In this document: one piece after another, positions 1 to 6,696 of the stretch
How the letters are laid out: the number at the start of each line of letters is the position of its first letter
How positions within the stretch are numbered: position 1 is the first letter of the stretch
DNA from: CAIRDP01 sp037138335
Lineage (GTDB): Bacteria; Bacteroidota; Bacteroidia; Bacteroidales; FEN-979
Reading direction: 5' to 3'
NCBI GenBank assembly: GCA_037138335.1
Contig: JBAXIO010000017.1
Location: 1 to 64,000, forward strand
Length of the DNA: 64,000 nucleotides
The notes under the pieces: model-generated
Databases searched by the model: none
What the model was told of the DNA's origin: nothing
The model's input: only the letters and a program-made list of their open reading frames with translations
Program-made: the position numbers and the translations under genes

Positions 1-117
1 TTCATGTAATTATTTGTAATTGATTAAATATCAACATACTATTAATTATAAGAAAATAAATAGCACATATATTTGTACATCAGATAGATATTATAAGACA
101 AACTCAATCAACATTTG

Positions 118-1140
118 TTATTTGCCCAGAAATTTGTTGGCCCTGTTCTGGGCATTGTCACGGATGTTGAAATAGTAAAAAGGATAATCAAAACTATGGT
201 AAACTCCCTTACCAAAAGGTTTTGTAAATTTATAAAGTTGGTTTGAGTCGGCGCTTGTACAGATCAGCACCCCTTTATTTATATCGACCCTGGCATCAGC
301 GTATTGAGGTACCGGTTGAAATTTCAATGTCACCGAATCAGGCATGATGGAACCCATACCCTCTGCAGTCGTTGCTTCTGACTCGGTTCTTGTCCATGTA
401 ACCGGATTGATCACCAGGCCCACTATATTTGATACGACCGGATTGTGTGGCGGGACAACACTTGGAGCCTGGGTATTATAAGAAATGATTACGCCGGTGT
501 CATCGGGTCCGGTTGCAAATTTTAAATGCGGATTACTTGCCAGGTATGCTGAAGTAACCGGATAGCCAATTATATAGGCCGCAATCATCCGATGATAAAT
601 AACGGGATTGTCTTTCAGGTATCCTGAAAGCAAGTGGATCAGAACATTTGATCCTTGAGAATGACCGGCCAAAATGAAAGGGCGACCATTATTGTAATGC
701 TGAATATAGTAATCAAAGGCGGCAACCGCATCTGATGTTGGTATACCGCCTATGACTTTTTCCCGCTGATCTTCCGGCAAACTTAAAGTATAATTTGCAT
801 CGGCTTGCCGGTAGTAGGGCGCGAAAACATTAGCAAAAGTTTCAAAAGCTGTTGCCTGGCGTTCAAATACCGGGAGTGCACCAGCCAACATGGAAGGATT
901 GTCAATGTTACATATATTCGGATCTGTTGAATCAACCTTTTCCCAGCAAGTCGGATAAAGATAAAAAACATCTACATCCATGACCGGGGCAGGCAATGAT
1001 AGCCAATGCACAGCTTTTGAGTAATCAGTTGCCATGGTAACCGGTTGCTGAACGTCAGCTTTCATGCAACTATAGCAAAGTATTGTTACCACTCCTATTA
1101 GCAGGTATTGATAAACCCAAATTATGTTTTTAATGAACAT
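118..1140 (-). CDS. DUF3089 alpha/beta-hydrolase-like lipoprotein
   Basis: Predicted outer-membrane or periplasmic lipoprotein of the DUF3089 lipase-like family. I place the start at the ATG ending at 1140, because the protein then opens with a short basic end, a hydrophobic stretch and a lipobox ending at Cys25; the longer reading frame to 1191 adds a non-signal leader. The nucleophile elbow GHSQG (Ser about residue 161) is intact and is preceded by a VFYLYPT strand typical of the family. The length of 340 residues suits a single hydrolase domain. The natural substrate is unknown; an ester is inferred from the fold. It is the last gene on this strand at the window edge, and its neighbour upstream on the same strand is the SRPBCC protein, about 100 bp away. 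Confidence 0.75.
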   Translation of the reverse strand: MFIKNIIWVYQYLLIGVVTILCYSCMKADVQQPVTMATDYSKAVHWLSLPAPVMDVDVFYLYPTCWEKVDSTDPNICNIDNPSMLAGALPVFERQATAFETFANVFAPYYRQADANYTLSLPEDQREKVIGGIPTSDAVAAFDYYIQHYNNGRPFILAGHSQGSNVLIHLLSGYLKDNPVIYHRMIAAYIIGYPVTSAYLASNPHLKFATGPDDTGVIISYNTQAPSVVPPHNPVVSNIVGLVINPVTWTRTESEATTAEGMGSIMPDSVTLKFQPVPQYADARVDINKGVLICTSADSNQLYKFTKPFGKGVYHSFDYPFYYFNIRDNAQNRANKFLGK

Positions 1141-1244
1141 GCGGTCTAAGTAAATGGAAATTATATAGTTATTTCTTTTTGGATACAGCATTTTATCCAG
1201 GAATATTGGATTATCATTCAGGTTCTATCTTTTTTATGATGTTT

Positions 1245-2246
1245 TCATTTCACCGGGAATACAATATCGGTTTCAATTTTAGCCGGATCTTTTTCTGTCA
1301 TGGGATCCGTTACATAAATTTCCCAGGGCCCGCCGGCCATCTTAAGTTCTGCTTCGCTCACGTACTGGTGTAAATATTTATAGGTATCAGCCGTTTTGTC
1401 GTAAGGCCCGAAATAATAAGCAACCACGGCATTCATGGCAGGTAAATTTTCAACCCTTGCCCTGCCTTTGCCTTTTTCGGCTTTTTCGACAGTGACTCCC
1501 ATGTCAAAAACTCCATTCAATGTAACAGTATCATATTTGACATAGATTGCAAACGGAGGGCCTGTACATTTCAGCTTCCCGGCTTTGACAAATCCCATCA
1601 ACTCACCGAAGCCCTTTCCCATTATCTTTGCATAAGTCTTCGGTCCTGCCGAATCCCTGATCAGGATTGCAATCCGGGCCGGCATGGATTTTTCTTCAAT
1701 CCTGGGCCATGATGCCCTGGCTTCGCAAACATTCTTCAGCTTTTTAAGACCTTTTGCGAAATCAGGCCCCATCATTTTGTCCATCATAAGCCCAAAATAC
1801 CTGTTTACAGGGTTATATCCCAGGTCCCCCTGGTCGATCCATGAAACTTTGCAGGAGTCGCCGGTCTTTTCTATGGTAATTTTTCCTTTGGACTGGTATT
1901 TCCCCTTATCAAATGAGAGATCATAAGCCAGCAGTTGTGAGGGAGTGTATTCTGTTGCAGTCATCTGCCCGCTGCCCAGTATTTTACCTTCCCATTTCCA
2001 AATGGTTCCTACCTGCCCTTCTTTTCCGATTAGTTCAAAAACGGCCGTAGTATCAATGGTTCTTGTCCATGGAACCCATAATTTCCATTTGTTGAAATTA
2101 GCGGTAATATCATAGATCAGCTCAGGTTTTCCCTTAATATAAACCGACCGTTCAACTTTGTAAGTTTTTGGCAAAACATAGGAAACCAGAACCACTACAA
2201 GAATGATAGCCAGTATCCAGATAACGACTTTTTTAAACGTTTTCAT
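1245..2246 (-). CDS. SRPBCC / GyrI-like effector-binding two-domain protein
   Basis: The protein has an N-terminal membrane anchor (residues about 5-25), then an SRPBCC (polyketide cyclase/START-like) domain at about 30-175 with the usual 'W..W.PW' region, and a GyrI-like/AraC effector-binding domain at about 185-333. This two-domain plan is common in Bacteroidota, where these proteins are thought to bind small hydrophobic ligands. No catalytic residues can be named. The start ATG at 2246 is supported by the basic MKTFKK opening before the hydrophobic helix. It is divergent from the epimerase gene at 2355, with 108 bp between them. The function is unknown beyond presumed ligand binding. Confidence 0.7.
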   Translation of the reverse strand: MKTFKKVVIWILAIILVVVLVSYVLPKTYKVERSVYIKGKPELIYDITANFNKWKLWVPWTRTIDTTAVFELIGKEGQVGTIWKWEGKILGSGQMTATEYTPSQLLAYDLSFDKGKYQSKGKITIEKTGDSCKVSWIDQGDLGYNPVNRYFGLMMDKMMGPDFAKGLKKLKNVCEARASWPRIEEKSMPARIAILIRDSAGPKTYAKIMGKGFGELMGFVKAGKLKCTGPPFAIYVKYDTVTLNGVFDMGVTVEKAEKGKGRARVENLPAMNAVVAYYFGPYDKTADTYKYLHQYVSEAELKMAGGPWEIYVTDPMTEKDPAKIETDIVFPVK

Positions 2247-2324
2247 AAGTTTAATTTTTTTTTTGATTGTTACGTAAAATTAGTCTAAAAAACACTAAAA
2301 TAATCAAGGCCTGTTTTAAATTGC

Positions 2325-2332
2325 TATTTTTG
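2325..2332 (+). promoter_or_regulatory. Bacteroidota-type -7 box for the epimerase/reductase pair
   Basis: TATTTTTG matches the Bacteroidota sigma-ABfr -7 consensus TAnnTTTG and lies 22 bp before the ATG at 2355. I see no good TTG at the -33 position, so this is a partial match only. Confidence 0.4.
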
Positions 2333-2354
2333 CACGCAAACTTAAATCCACACG

Positions 2355-3338
2355 ATGAAAATTGCAGTTACCGGTGCCAACGGGCATGTCGGATATAATC
2401 TCTGTAAGTCATTGCTTGACAAAGGCTTCCGGGTAAACGCCCTGACCCATAAACATACCGAGGCGATCAGCAAACTTGACCTGGCCCTCATCAAGGGTGA
2501 TTTACTGGATAAGTCGTCTTTGCTTGAACTGATGGATGGAGTTGAAGTGGTCTTTCACCTTGCCGCCCAGATATCAATAACCGGTGACCCTTCAGGATCG
2601 GTTTACAGGAACAATGCCGAAGGGACAAGGAACATGCTGTCGGCAGCCAAAGACAGGAATATCAAACGGTTTATCCATTTCAGCTCCATACATGCTTTTT
2701 GCCAGGATCCCCAGGAGAATGCACTTAATGAAAGCCGTCCCCTTGTTGGCGCGGAGGCTTTTGCTTATGACCGCAGCAAGGCTGACGGTGAGCGAGCGGT
2801 AATGGAAGCAGCCCGAAATGGCATGGATGCCATAGTGCTTAGTCCGACCGCGATCATCGGTCCTGCTGACCCGGAGCCCGGGCTCACGGGAAAAGCTGTA
2901 TTACAGCTGATAAATCACAAGATCCCGGCCCTTGTCCCCGGTGGATATAACTGGATCGATGTAAGGGATGTCGTAAGCACAGCAATATCTGCAATCGAAA
3001 AAGCCAGGCCTGGACAAAAATACCTTGTGGCAGGCAAATGGCACAGTGTGCAGGAGCTTTCGGGTTATGTAAGCAAACATTCAGGTATCAAAACTGTTCA
3101 AACTGTCCTCCCTTTCTGGTCGGCAAAGCTTGGTCTTCCATTCATTACCTTGTACAGCAAGATTACCGGTTCAGAACCTTTATATACCAGCGAATCCCTT
3201 GAAATAATAGCGAAGGGAAACAGGCTGATCGACAATTCCAAATCAAGGAATGAACTTGGACTTGATCCCCGTCCGCTTGACGAAACTATCCGCGACCTTT
3301 ACGAATGGTTCAAAAACAATAATTATTTAAGCAAATAA
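2355..3338 (+). CDS. NAD-dependent epimerase/dehydratase, 3beta-HSD-like
   Basis: Extended short-chain dehydrogenase. The Rossmann motif GANGHVG is at residues about 7-13, the HLAAQ motif follows strand 4, and the catalytic YDRSK (YxxxK) with an upstream FSS serine motif is present. The family covers sugar epimerases, dihydroflavonol reductases, HpnA-like proteins and 3beta-hydroxysteroid dehydrogenases, and sequence alone does not separate them. The gene ends 3 bp before the next start, so it is almost certainly co-translated with a steroid 5alpha-reductase-type membrane protein. That context favours a 3-hydroxysteroid-type or other isoprenoid/lipid alcohol substrate over a nucleotide sugar, but this is inference. 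The 327-residue length is normal. Confidence 0.8.
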   Translation: MKIAVTGANGHVGYNLCKSLLDKGFRVNALTHKHTEAISKLDLALIKGDLLDKSSLLELMDGVEVVFHLAAQISITGDPSGSVYRNNAEGTRNMLSAAKDRNIKRFIHFSSIHAFCQDPQENALNESRPLVGAEAFAYDRSKADGERAVMEAARNGMDAIVLSPTAIIGPADPEPGLTGKAVLQLINHKIPALVPGGYNWIDVRDVVSTAISAIEKARPGQKYLVAGKWHSVQELSGYVSKHSGIKTVQTVLPFWSAKLGLPFITLYSKITGSEPLYTSESLEIIAKGNRLIDNSKSRNELGLDPRPLDETIRDLYEWFKNNNYLSK

Positions 3339-3341
3339 CCG

Positions 3342-4103
3342 ATGATTTCAGTTCCAGCTTTTTATTTTATCGTCTACCTGTGGATTGCAATAGCCCTTGT
3401 GAGCTTTCCTTTTATTATCAGGACGGTTGCCCCGTACGGACGTCATACCACTTCCTCCTGGGGAGCAATGATCAGTAACCGCTGGGGGTGGATCATCATG
3501 GAAGCCCCTGCCCTTCTCGTTTTTGTTGTTTTTTTCTTTCTGGGCTCCCCTACCCACAATGCTCCGACCTGGATATTCTTCGGTTTGTATTCCATTCATT
3601 ATATCAACCGTGACATAATTTTTCCTTTCAGGCTTAGGACTAAAGGAAAGAAAATGCCTTTGGCCATTATGTTCATGGCTATCTTTTTTAACCTGGTTAA
3701 TGGTTTTATAAACGGGTATTATCTCGGCAACCTGGCCGACGAGCATACTGTTGCGTGGCTGCAGGACCCGAGGTTTCTTGGCGGGATTATTGTTTTCCTG
3801 GCAGGGATGTTCATCAATATGCAAGCCGATAATATCCTGATCCATTTAAGAAAACCCGGTGAGACGGGATATGTCATACCTCGCGGGGGCTTTTTCAGAT
3901 TTATTTCCTGTCCAAACCATTTTGGAGAAATTGTAGAATGGTTTGGTTATGCATTAATGACATGGAGTTCGCCCGGACTTGCTTTTGCAGTATGGACTCT
4001 TGTCAACCTGCTGCCCAGGGCCCTGCATCATCATCGCTGGTACCAGGCTACATTCCCCGATTATCCTTCCGAAAGGAAAGCCGTTCTCCCCTACTTGCTC
4101 TAA
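3342..4103 (+). CDS. steroid 5alpha-reductase (3-oxo-5alpha-steroid 4-dehydrogenase)-like membrane protein
   Basis: Integral membrane protein of about six helices, 253 residues, the size of SRD5A1. The C-terminal third carries the family signature: a PNHFGEIVEWFGYA segment, then 'NLLPRA..HH.WY', 'F.DYP.ERKA' and a final 'LPYLL'. These are the conserved NADPH- and substrate-binding parts of 3-oxo-5alpha-steroid 4-dehydrogenases. The known family reaction is NADPH-dependent reduction of a 4,5 double bond of a 3-oxo steroid; enoyl reduction of another lipid cannot be excluded. It follows the epimerase gene after 3 bp. Downstream lie tandem heptamer arrays rather than another gene. Confidence 0.8.
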   Translation: MISVPAFYFIVYLWIAIALVSFPFIIRTVAPYGRHTTSSWGAMISNRWGWIIMEAPALLVFVVFFFLGSPTHNAPTWIFFGLYSIHYINRDIIFPFRLRTKGKKMPLAIMFMAIFFNLVNGFINGYYLGNLADEHTVAWLQDPRFLGGIIVFLAGMFINMQADNILIHLRKPGETGYVIPRGGFFRFISCPNHFGEIVEWFGYALMTWSSPGLAFAVWTLVNLLPRALHHHRWYQATFPDYPSERKAVLPYLL

Positions 4104-4107
4104 AATA

Positions 4108-4162
4108 GTTACTGGTGAATGGTTAGCAGTGACTAGTGAATTGTGACTTGTGACTGGTAACT
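4108..4162. repeat. heptamer tandem array, consensus GTGACTN
   Basis: Eight head-to-tail units in a 7-bp frame: GTTACTG, GTGAATG, GTTAGCA, GTGACTA, GTGAATT, GTGACTT, GTGACTG, then a partial GTAACT. It starts 4 bp after the 5alpha-reductase stop codon. The same unit family occurs inverted at 35275-35309. Confidence 0.85.
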
Positions 4163-4239
4163 CATGGCTCATGGCTCATGGCTTATGGCTCATGCCTCAT
4201 GCCTCATGGCTTATGGCTCATGGCCCATGCCTCACGGCT
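4163..4239. repeat. heptamer tandem array, consensus CATGGCT
   Basis: Eleven 7-bp units, variants of CATGGCT (also TATGGCT, CATGCCT, CATGGCC, CACGGCT), following directly in phase after the GTGACTN array. Confidence 0.9.
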
Positions 4240-4253
4240 AGTTAATAAAAACC

Positions 4254-4288
4254 GAAGCGGAACCCGTCTGGCCGATGGATTCCGCTTC
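4254..4288. terminator. possible terminator hairpin after the 5alpha-reductase gene
   Basis: Nine-base arms GAAGCGGAA (4254-4262) and TTCCGCTTC (4280-4288) are perfect complements around a 17-base loop, followed by ACGTTTT. The run of T is short, so this may be a weak terminator or a structural repeat. Confidence 0.35.
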
Positions 4289-4449
4289 ACGTTTTCCGGG
4301 AACCGTGGTTCACGGGAACGCCAGGTAAAGGTTATTATAACCTGCTTGCGACAGGCCTTTTATCGTTTGCCTGAGGAACAAATATAAAATCTGCGTCGGG
4401 GCAGTATCAATTTTTCGGGAAGTTTTATACTAACAGGAAATCAACAGGC

Positions 4450-4472
4450 TTTATTAACAAAATGTTAATAAA
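4450..4472. repeat. 10-bp perfect inverted repeat
   Basis: Arm TTTATTAACA at 4450-4459, spacer AAA, and its complement at 4463-4472. The right arm sequence TGTTAATAAA recurs at 4527-4536. Position between two convergent gene ends fits a bidirectional terminator or a protein-binding site; no test is possible here. Confidence 0.4.
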
Positions 4473-4554
4473 TACATGCTTCTAATCATCTAATTACCAG
4501 ATAGTTGAAAAAAAGAAAAACGGAGGTGTTAATAAAATGTTGAAAAGCTGTTGA

Positions 4555-4827
4555 TTACTCTATCGTTACGATCAATCCGCGGTTTGTCATTTCCGATTTC
4601 ATGGGGGTAAGGATATCGGTAGCCCCGTTTCTGACCGGGCAACGTCCTTTCATATGAGCGATAAGGGCACATTGTTCTGCCTGTTCCTGATTATGTTTGC
4701 ACACTTCAACCAGGGTTTCAATGACGAAGTCAAAAGTGTTTACATCATCATTATATAAGATAAGATCCAGGATATTCTCCTGCTGCTCATGTGCATGATT
4801 CGAAGGATCTATTTTTTCTTTTGTCAT
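4555..4827 (-). CDS. clpS: ATP-dependent Clp protease adaptor ClpS
   Basis: ClpS is the N-degron adaptor: it binds proteins with destabilising N-terminal residues and hands them to ClpA/ClpC with ClpP in the cytoplasm. This 90-residue protein has the family core, starting with LYNDDVNTFDFV (residues about 27-38), which includes the acidic N-end binding loop, followed by the 'HMKGRCPV' segment that ends near the hydrophobic pocket and a C-terminal beta strand. The length is standard. It diverges from a Nudix gene, with a perfect palindrome between the two starts. The aat gene for the tRNA-dependent leucyl/phenylalanyl transferase, which creates ClpS substrates, lies at 20040. Confidence 0.93.
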   Translation of the reverse strand: MTKEKIDPSNHAHEQQENILDLILYNDDVNTFDFVIETLVEVCKHNQEQAEQCALIAHMKGRCPVRNGATDILTPMKSEMTNRGLIVTIE

Positions 4828-4841
4828 AATAAAGAAATTCC

Positions 4842-4869
4842 GTTACAATATTAATAATAATATTGTAAC
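4842..4869. promoter_or_regulatory. perfect palindrome between clpS and Nudix gene, candidate operator
   Basis: Arms GTTACAATATT (4842-4852) and AATATTGTAAC (4859-4869) are exact reverse complements around a 6-bp AT spacer. It lies 15 bp upstream of the clpS start and covers the TTG of the -33 element of the Nudix promoter, so a bound repressor would block that promoter. Confidence 0.5.
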
Positions 4870-4893
4870 CAAGGGATCCATCAGTTATTTTTG
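4863..4893 (+). promoter_or_regulatory. Bacteroidota-type promoter for the Nudix gene
   Basis: TTG at 4863-4865, a 20-bp spacer, and TATTTTTG at 4886-4893 (TAnnTTTG). The start codon at 4902 is 8 bp further, so the leader is very short. Confidence 0.6.
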
Positions 4894-4901
4894 CAGTCAG
4901 G

Positions 4902-5540
4902 ATGAAAAATCTTCATCATTATACCGGTAAACTCTCAGAGCGGTTAAGGCAACCGCTCCCGGGACTTGATTCCCAGCTGCTCATGGCAAGCAGGAAGCGG
5001 ATGAAATTTCCATTCAGGACAGCTATCCTTTCTTCAGCAAGACCCAGCGGTGTACTCATCCTGCTTTATCCTTACAAGGAGGATATTTATTTTGTACTGA
5101 TGAAGCGGCCTGATTATACAGGTGTTCATTCAGGCCAGATAAGCCTTCCCGGCGGGAAATTTGAGAAAACCGACAGGGACCTAATTGAGACTGCAGTGAG
5201 GGAAGCAAAGGAGGAGGTAGGGATAGATCCATCCGCAGTAAACATACTTGGAACATTAACTCCTTTATACATCCCTCCCAGTAATTATATTGTAACGCCT
5301 GTGGTTGCCTGTTCTGACAGCCGGCCTGAATTTAAAAAAGAGCCGAGGGAAGTTGATGAAATCATAGAAGTAAGCCTGGCCGATTTCCTCAATGATAAGC
5401 ATATGCAGACCAAACGGATAAAGTTGTTCATAGGGTTTTCGGCTGATTTTCCCTGCTACTATATTGACAGGAACATTATATGGGGAGCTACTGCAATGAT
5501 GCTTAGCGAGTTCAGGGTAATATTAAAAGAATTGGGCTGA
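4902..5540 (+). CDS. Nudix hydrolase, CoA pyrophosphatase-like
   Basis: A 212-residue protein with the Nudix box from GGKFEKTDRD to REAKEEVG (residues about 84-107), whose glutamates bind the catalytic metal. The 'HSGQISLPGGK' lead-in (about 76-86) is the form found in NudL/CoAse-type coenzyme A diphosphatases, which cleave CoA into phosphopantetheine and 3',5'-ADP. Substrate assignment is by that signature only. The gene ends 1 bp from the convergent beta-propeller lipoprotein gene. It shares a short AT-rich divergent control region with clpS. Confidence 0.85.
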   Translation: MKNLHHYTGKLSERLRQPLPGLDSQLLMASRKRMKFPFRTAILSSARPSGVLILLYPYKEDIYFVLMKRPDYTGVHSGQISLPGGKFEKTDRDLIETAVREAKEEVGIDPSAVNILGTLTPLYIPPSNYIVTPVVACSDSRPEFKKEPREVDEIIEVSLADFLNDKHMQTKRIKLFIGFSADFPCYYIDRNIIWGATAMMLSEFRVILKELG

Positions 5541-5541
5541 A

Positions 5542-6696
5542 TTACTTCTTTGAAGAAGGTGTAAAGCAGAAAGATCCCGGGATCCGGCCTGCAGTATAGG
5601 ACCCAAGGACCTGGCCGTTGGCCTGGCTGCATCTGAAAACTTTTCCCGATTGCACGTAATCAATGGCATCGCTTACAAACACCTGTCCGGTCAACGGATG
5701 GATGCCAAGGCCGTAAAACAAATGTCCGTTGGCAGGGATAAGAGCAGTTGCCGGAAGTTCGTTCGCACCGGCCGCCATCTGGTAAACCCCGTTATAAATA
5801 AAGTATAAGGTGTCCCGGGTCGGGTTCATGCAAAGACGGCTTGGAACGCCCTGCTGAACCGGGAAAGTAAAGGTTTTATCTACTATGTTCAGGGCCGGAT
5901 CAATTCTCTGCAGTGTTGGCGCTTCATAATTATCATATCCGCCAGTACAGATAACCCATATTTTATTTTTACGGTCCACAGTGATGCTTACCGGCTCCTT
6001 ACCTAAAAGAAGGCTATCAACAATCACATCAGTTTTAGTGTCTATTATATAAATCTGGGATTTGCGGTCGGCAGTCGGAACATTAAAACTCCCGATACAG
6101 GTAACGTACATGAACTGCCCGAAACGAACAAGGCTTTCGGTCCAGTAAGGCGTTGAAATGGTTTTAACAACTGCAAGAGTTTTAAGGTCAACAATTGAAA
6201 TATTCCTTCTCATGTTTGTGACATACGCCTTAGTAGTATCAACAAATTCAATATACCTGGGTGAACTGAACCCTGTAACTGATTTTATGGTTTTAAAATC
6301 CTTTAAGGAAACTACTTCGATCCTGTCACTGTTGTTGACAATAATATAACCCTTATCCCCTGAAATTTTCATTGATTGTGCAACATCCCCAAGTCCCCTG
6401 CTGTTGGCTGTCTTGAAAATATCCTGGTACGCCAGTCCGCTTTTATTATCGATGTAAGTAACGGATGCGTTGGCCCAGTTGTAATTACCTTCATTAACAA
6501 TAAAGACCCCGTTATTGTAAACAACTTTAGATGTGTCGGTGGGAGGATTTACAGGAGGAGTGGTGACTTCACGAATAGGTTCCTTAGAACAAGCTGAAAG
6601 GAAATACATAATCAGACCCGTAAGCATCATCAACTTATAGCCTGATTTCCCTGTATGTATGTTAGCCCTTTTTATTACCTTATTTTTTAAATTCAA
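5542..6696 (-). CDS. YVTN/DUF5074-type beta-propeller surface lipoprotein, BtuG-like
   Basis: Lipoprotein with a lipobox (FLSAC) and about seven repeats of a YVTN/YncE-like beta-propeller. The frame opens at 6696, overlapping the receptor gene by 17 bp, but the ATG at 6630 gives a cleaner lipoprotein signal, so the start is uncertain. In Bacteroides, surface propellers of this type encoded beside a TonB receptor include BtuG, which captures vitamin B12. The same neighbour arrangement is seen here, so a substrate-capture role for the receptor is inferred. I see no cobalamin riboswitch upstream of this operon, so B12 itself is not shown. Confidence 0.7.
   Translation of the reverse strand: MNLKNKVIKRANIHTGKSGYKLMMLTGLIMYFLSACSKEPIREVTTPPVNPPTDTSKVVYNNGVFIVNEGNYNWANASVTYIDNKSGLAYQDIFKTANSRGLGDVAQSMKISGDKGYIIVNNSDRIEVVSLKDFKTIKSVTGFSSPRYIEFVDTTKAYVTNMRRNISIVDLKTLAVVKTISTPYWTESLVRFGQFMYVTCIGSFNVPTADRKSQIYIIDTKTDVIVDSLLLGKEPVSITVDRKNKIWVICTGGYDNYEAPTLQRIDPALNIVDKTFTFPVQQGVPSRLCMNPTRDTLYFIYNGVYQMAAGANELPATALIPANGHLFYGLGIHPLTGQVFVSDAIDYVQSGKVFRCSQANGQVLGSYTAGRIPGSFCFTPSSKK

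Larger units (their letters stand above)
4104..4554. other. gene-free region with tandem arrays and inverted repeats
   Basis: About 450 bp between the convergent ends of the 5alpha-reductase-like gene and clpS. It holds two abutting heptamer arrays (4108-4239), an inverted repeat at 4254-4288 and a 10-bp palindrome at 4450-4472. TGTTAATAAA occurs twice, at 4463 and 4527. Short open frames here are translations of the repeat and are not supported as genes. Confidence 0.7.

Noticed and set aside
4108..4239. CRISPR array
   Set aside because: Units are 7 bp with no spacers and no cas genes anywhere in the window.
4178..4387. Open frame giving a protein with repeated MAHGLW-type words
   Set aside because: It is the translation of the CATGGCT tandem array; no codon or family support.
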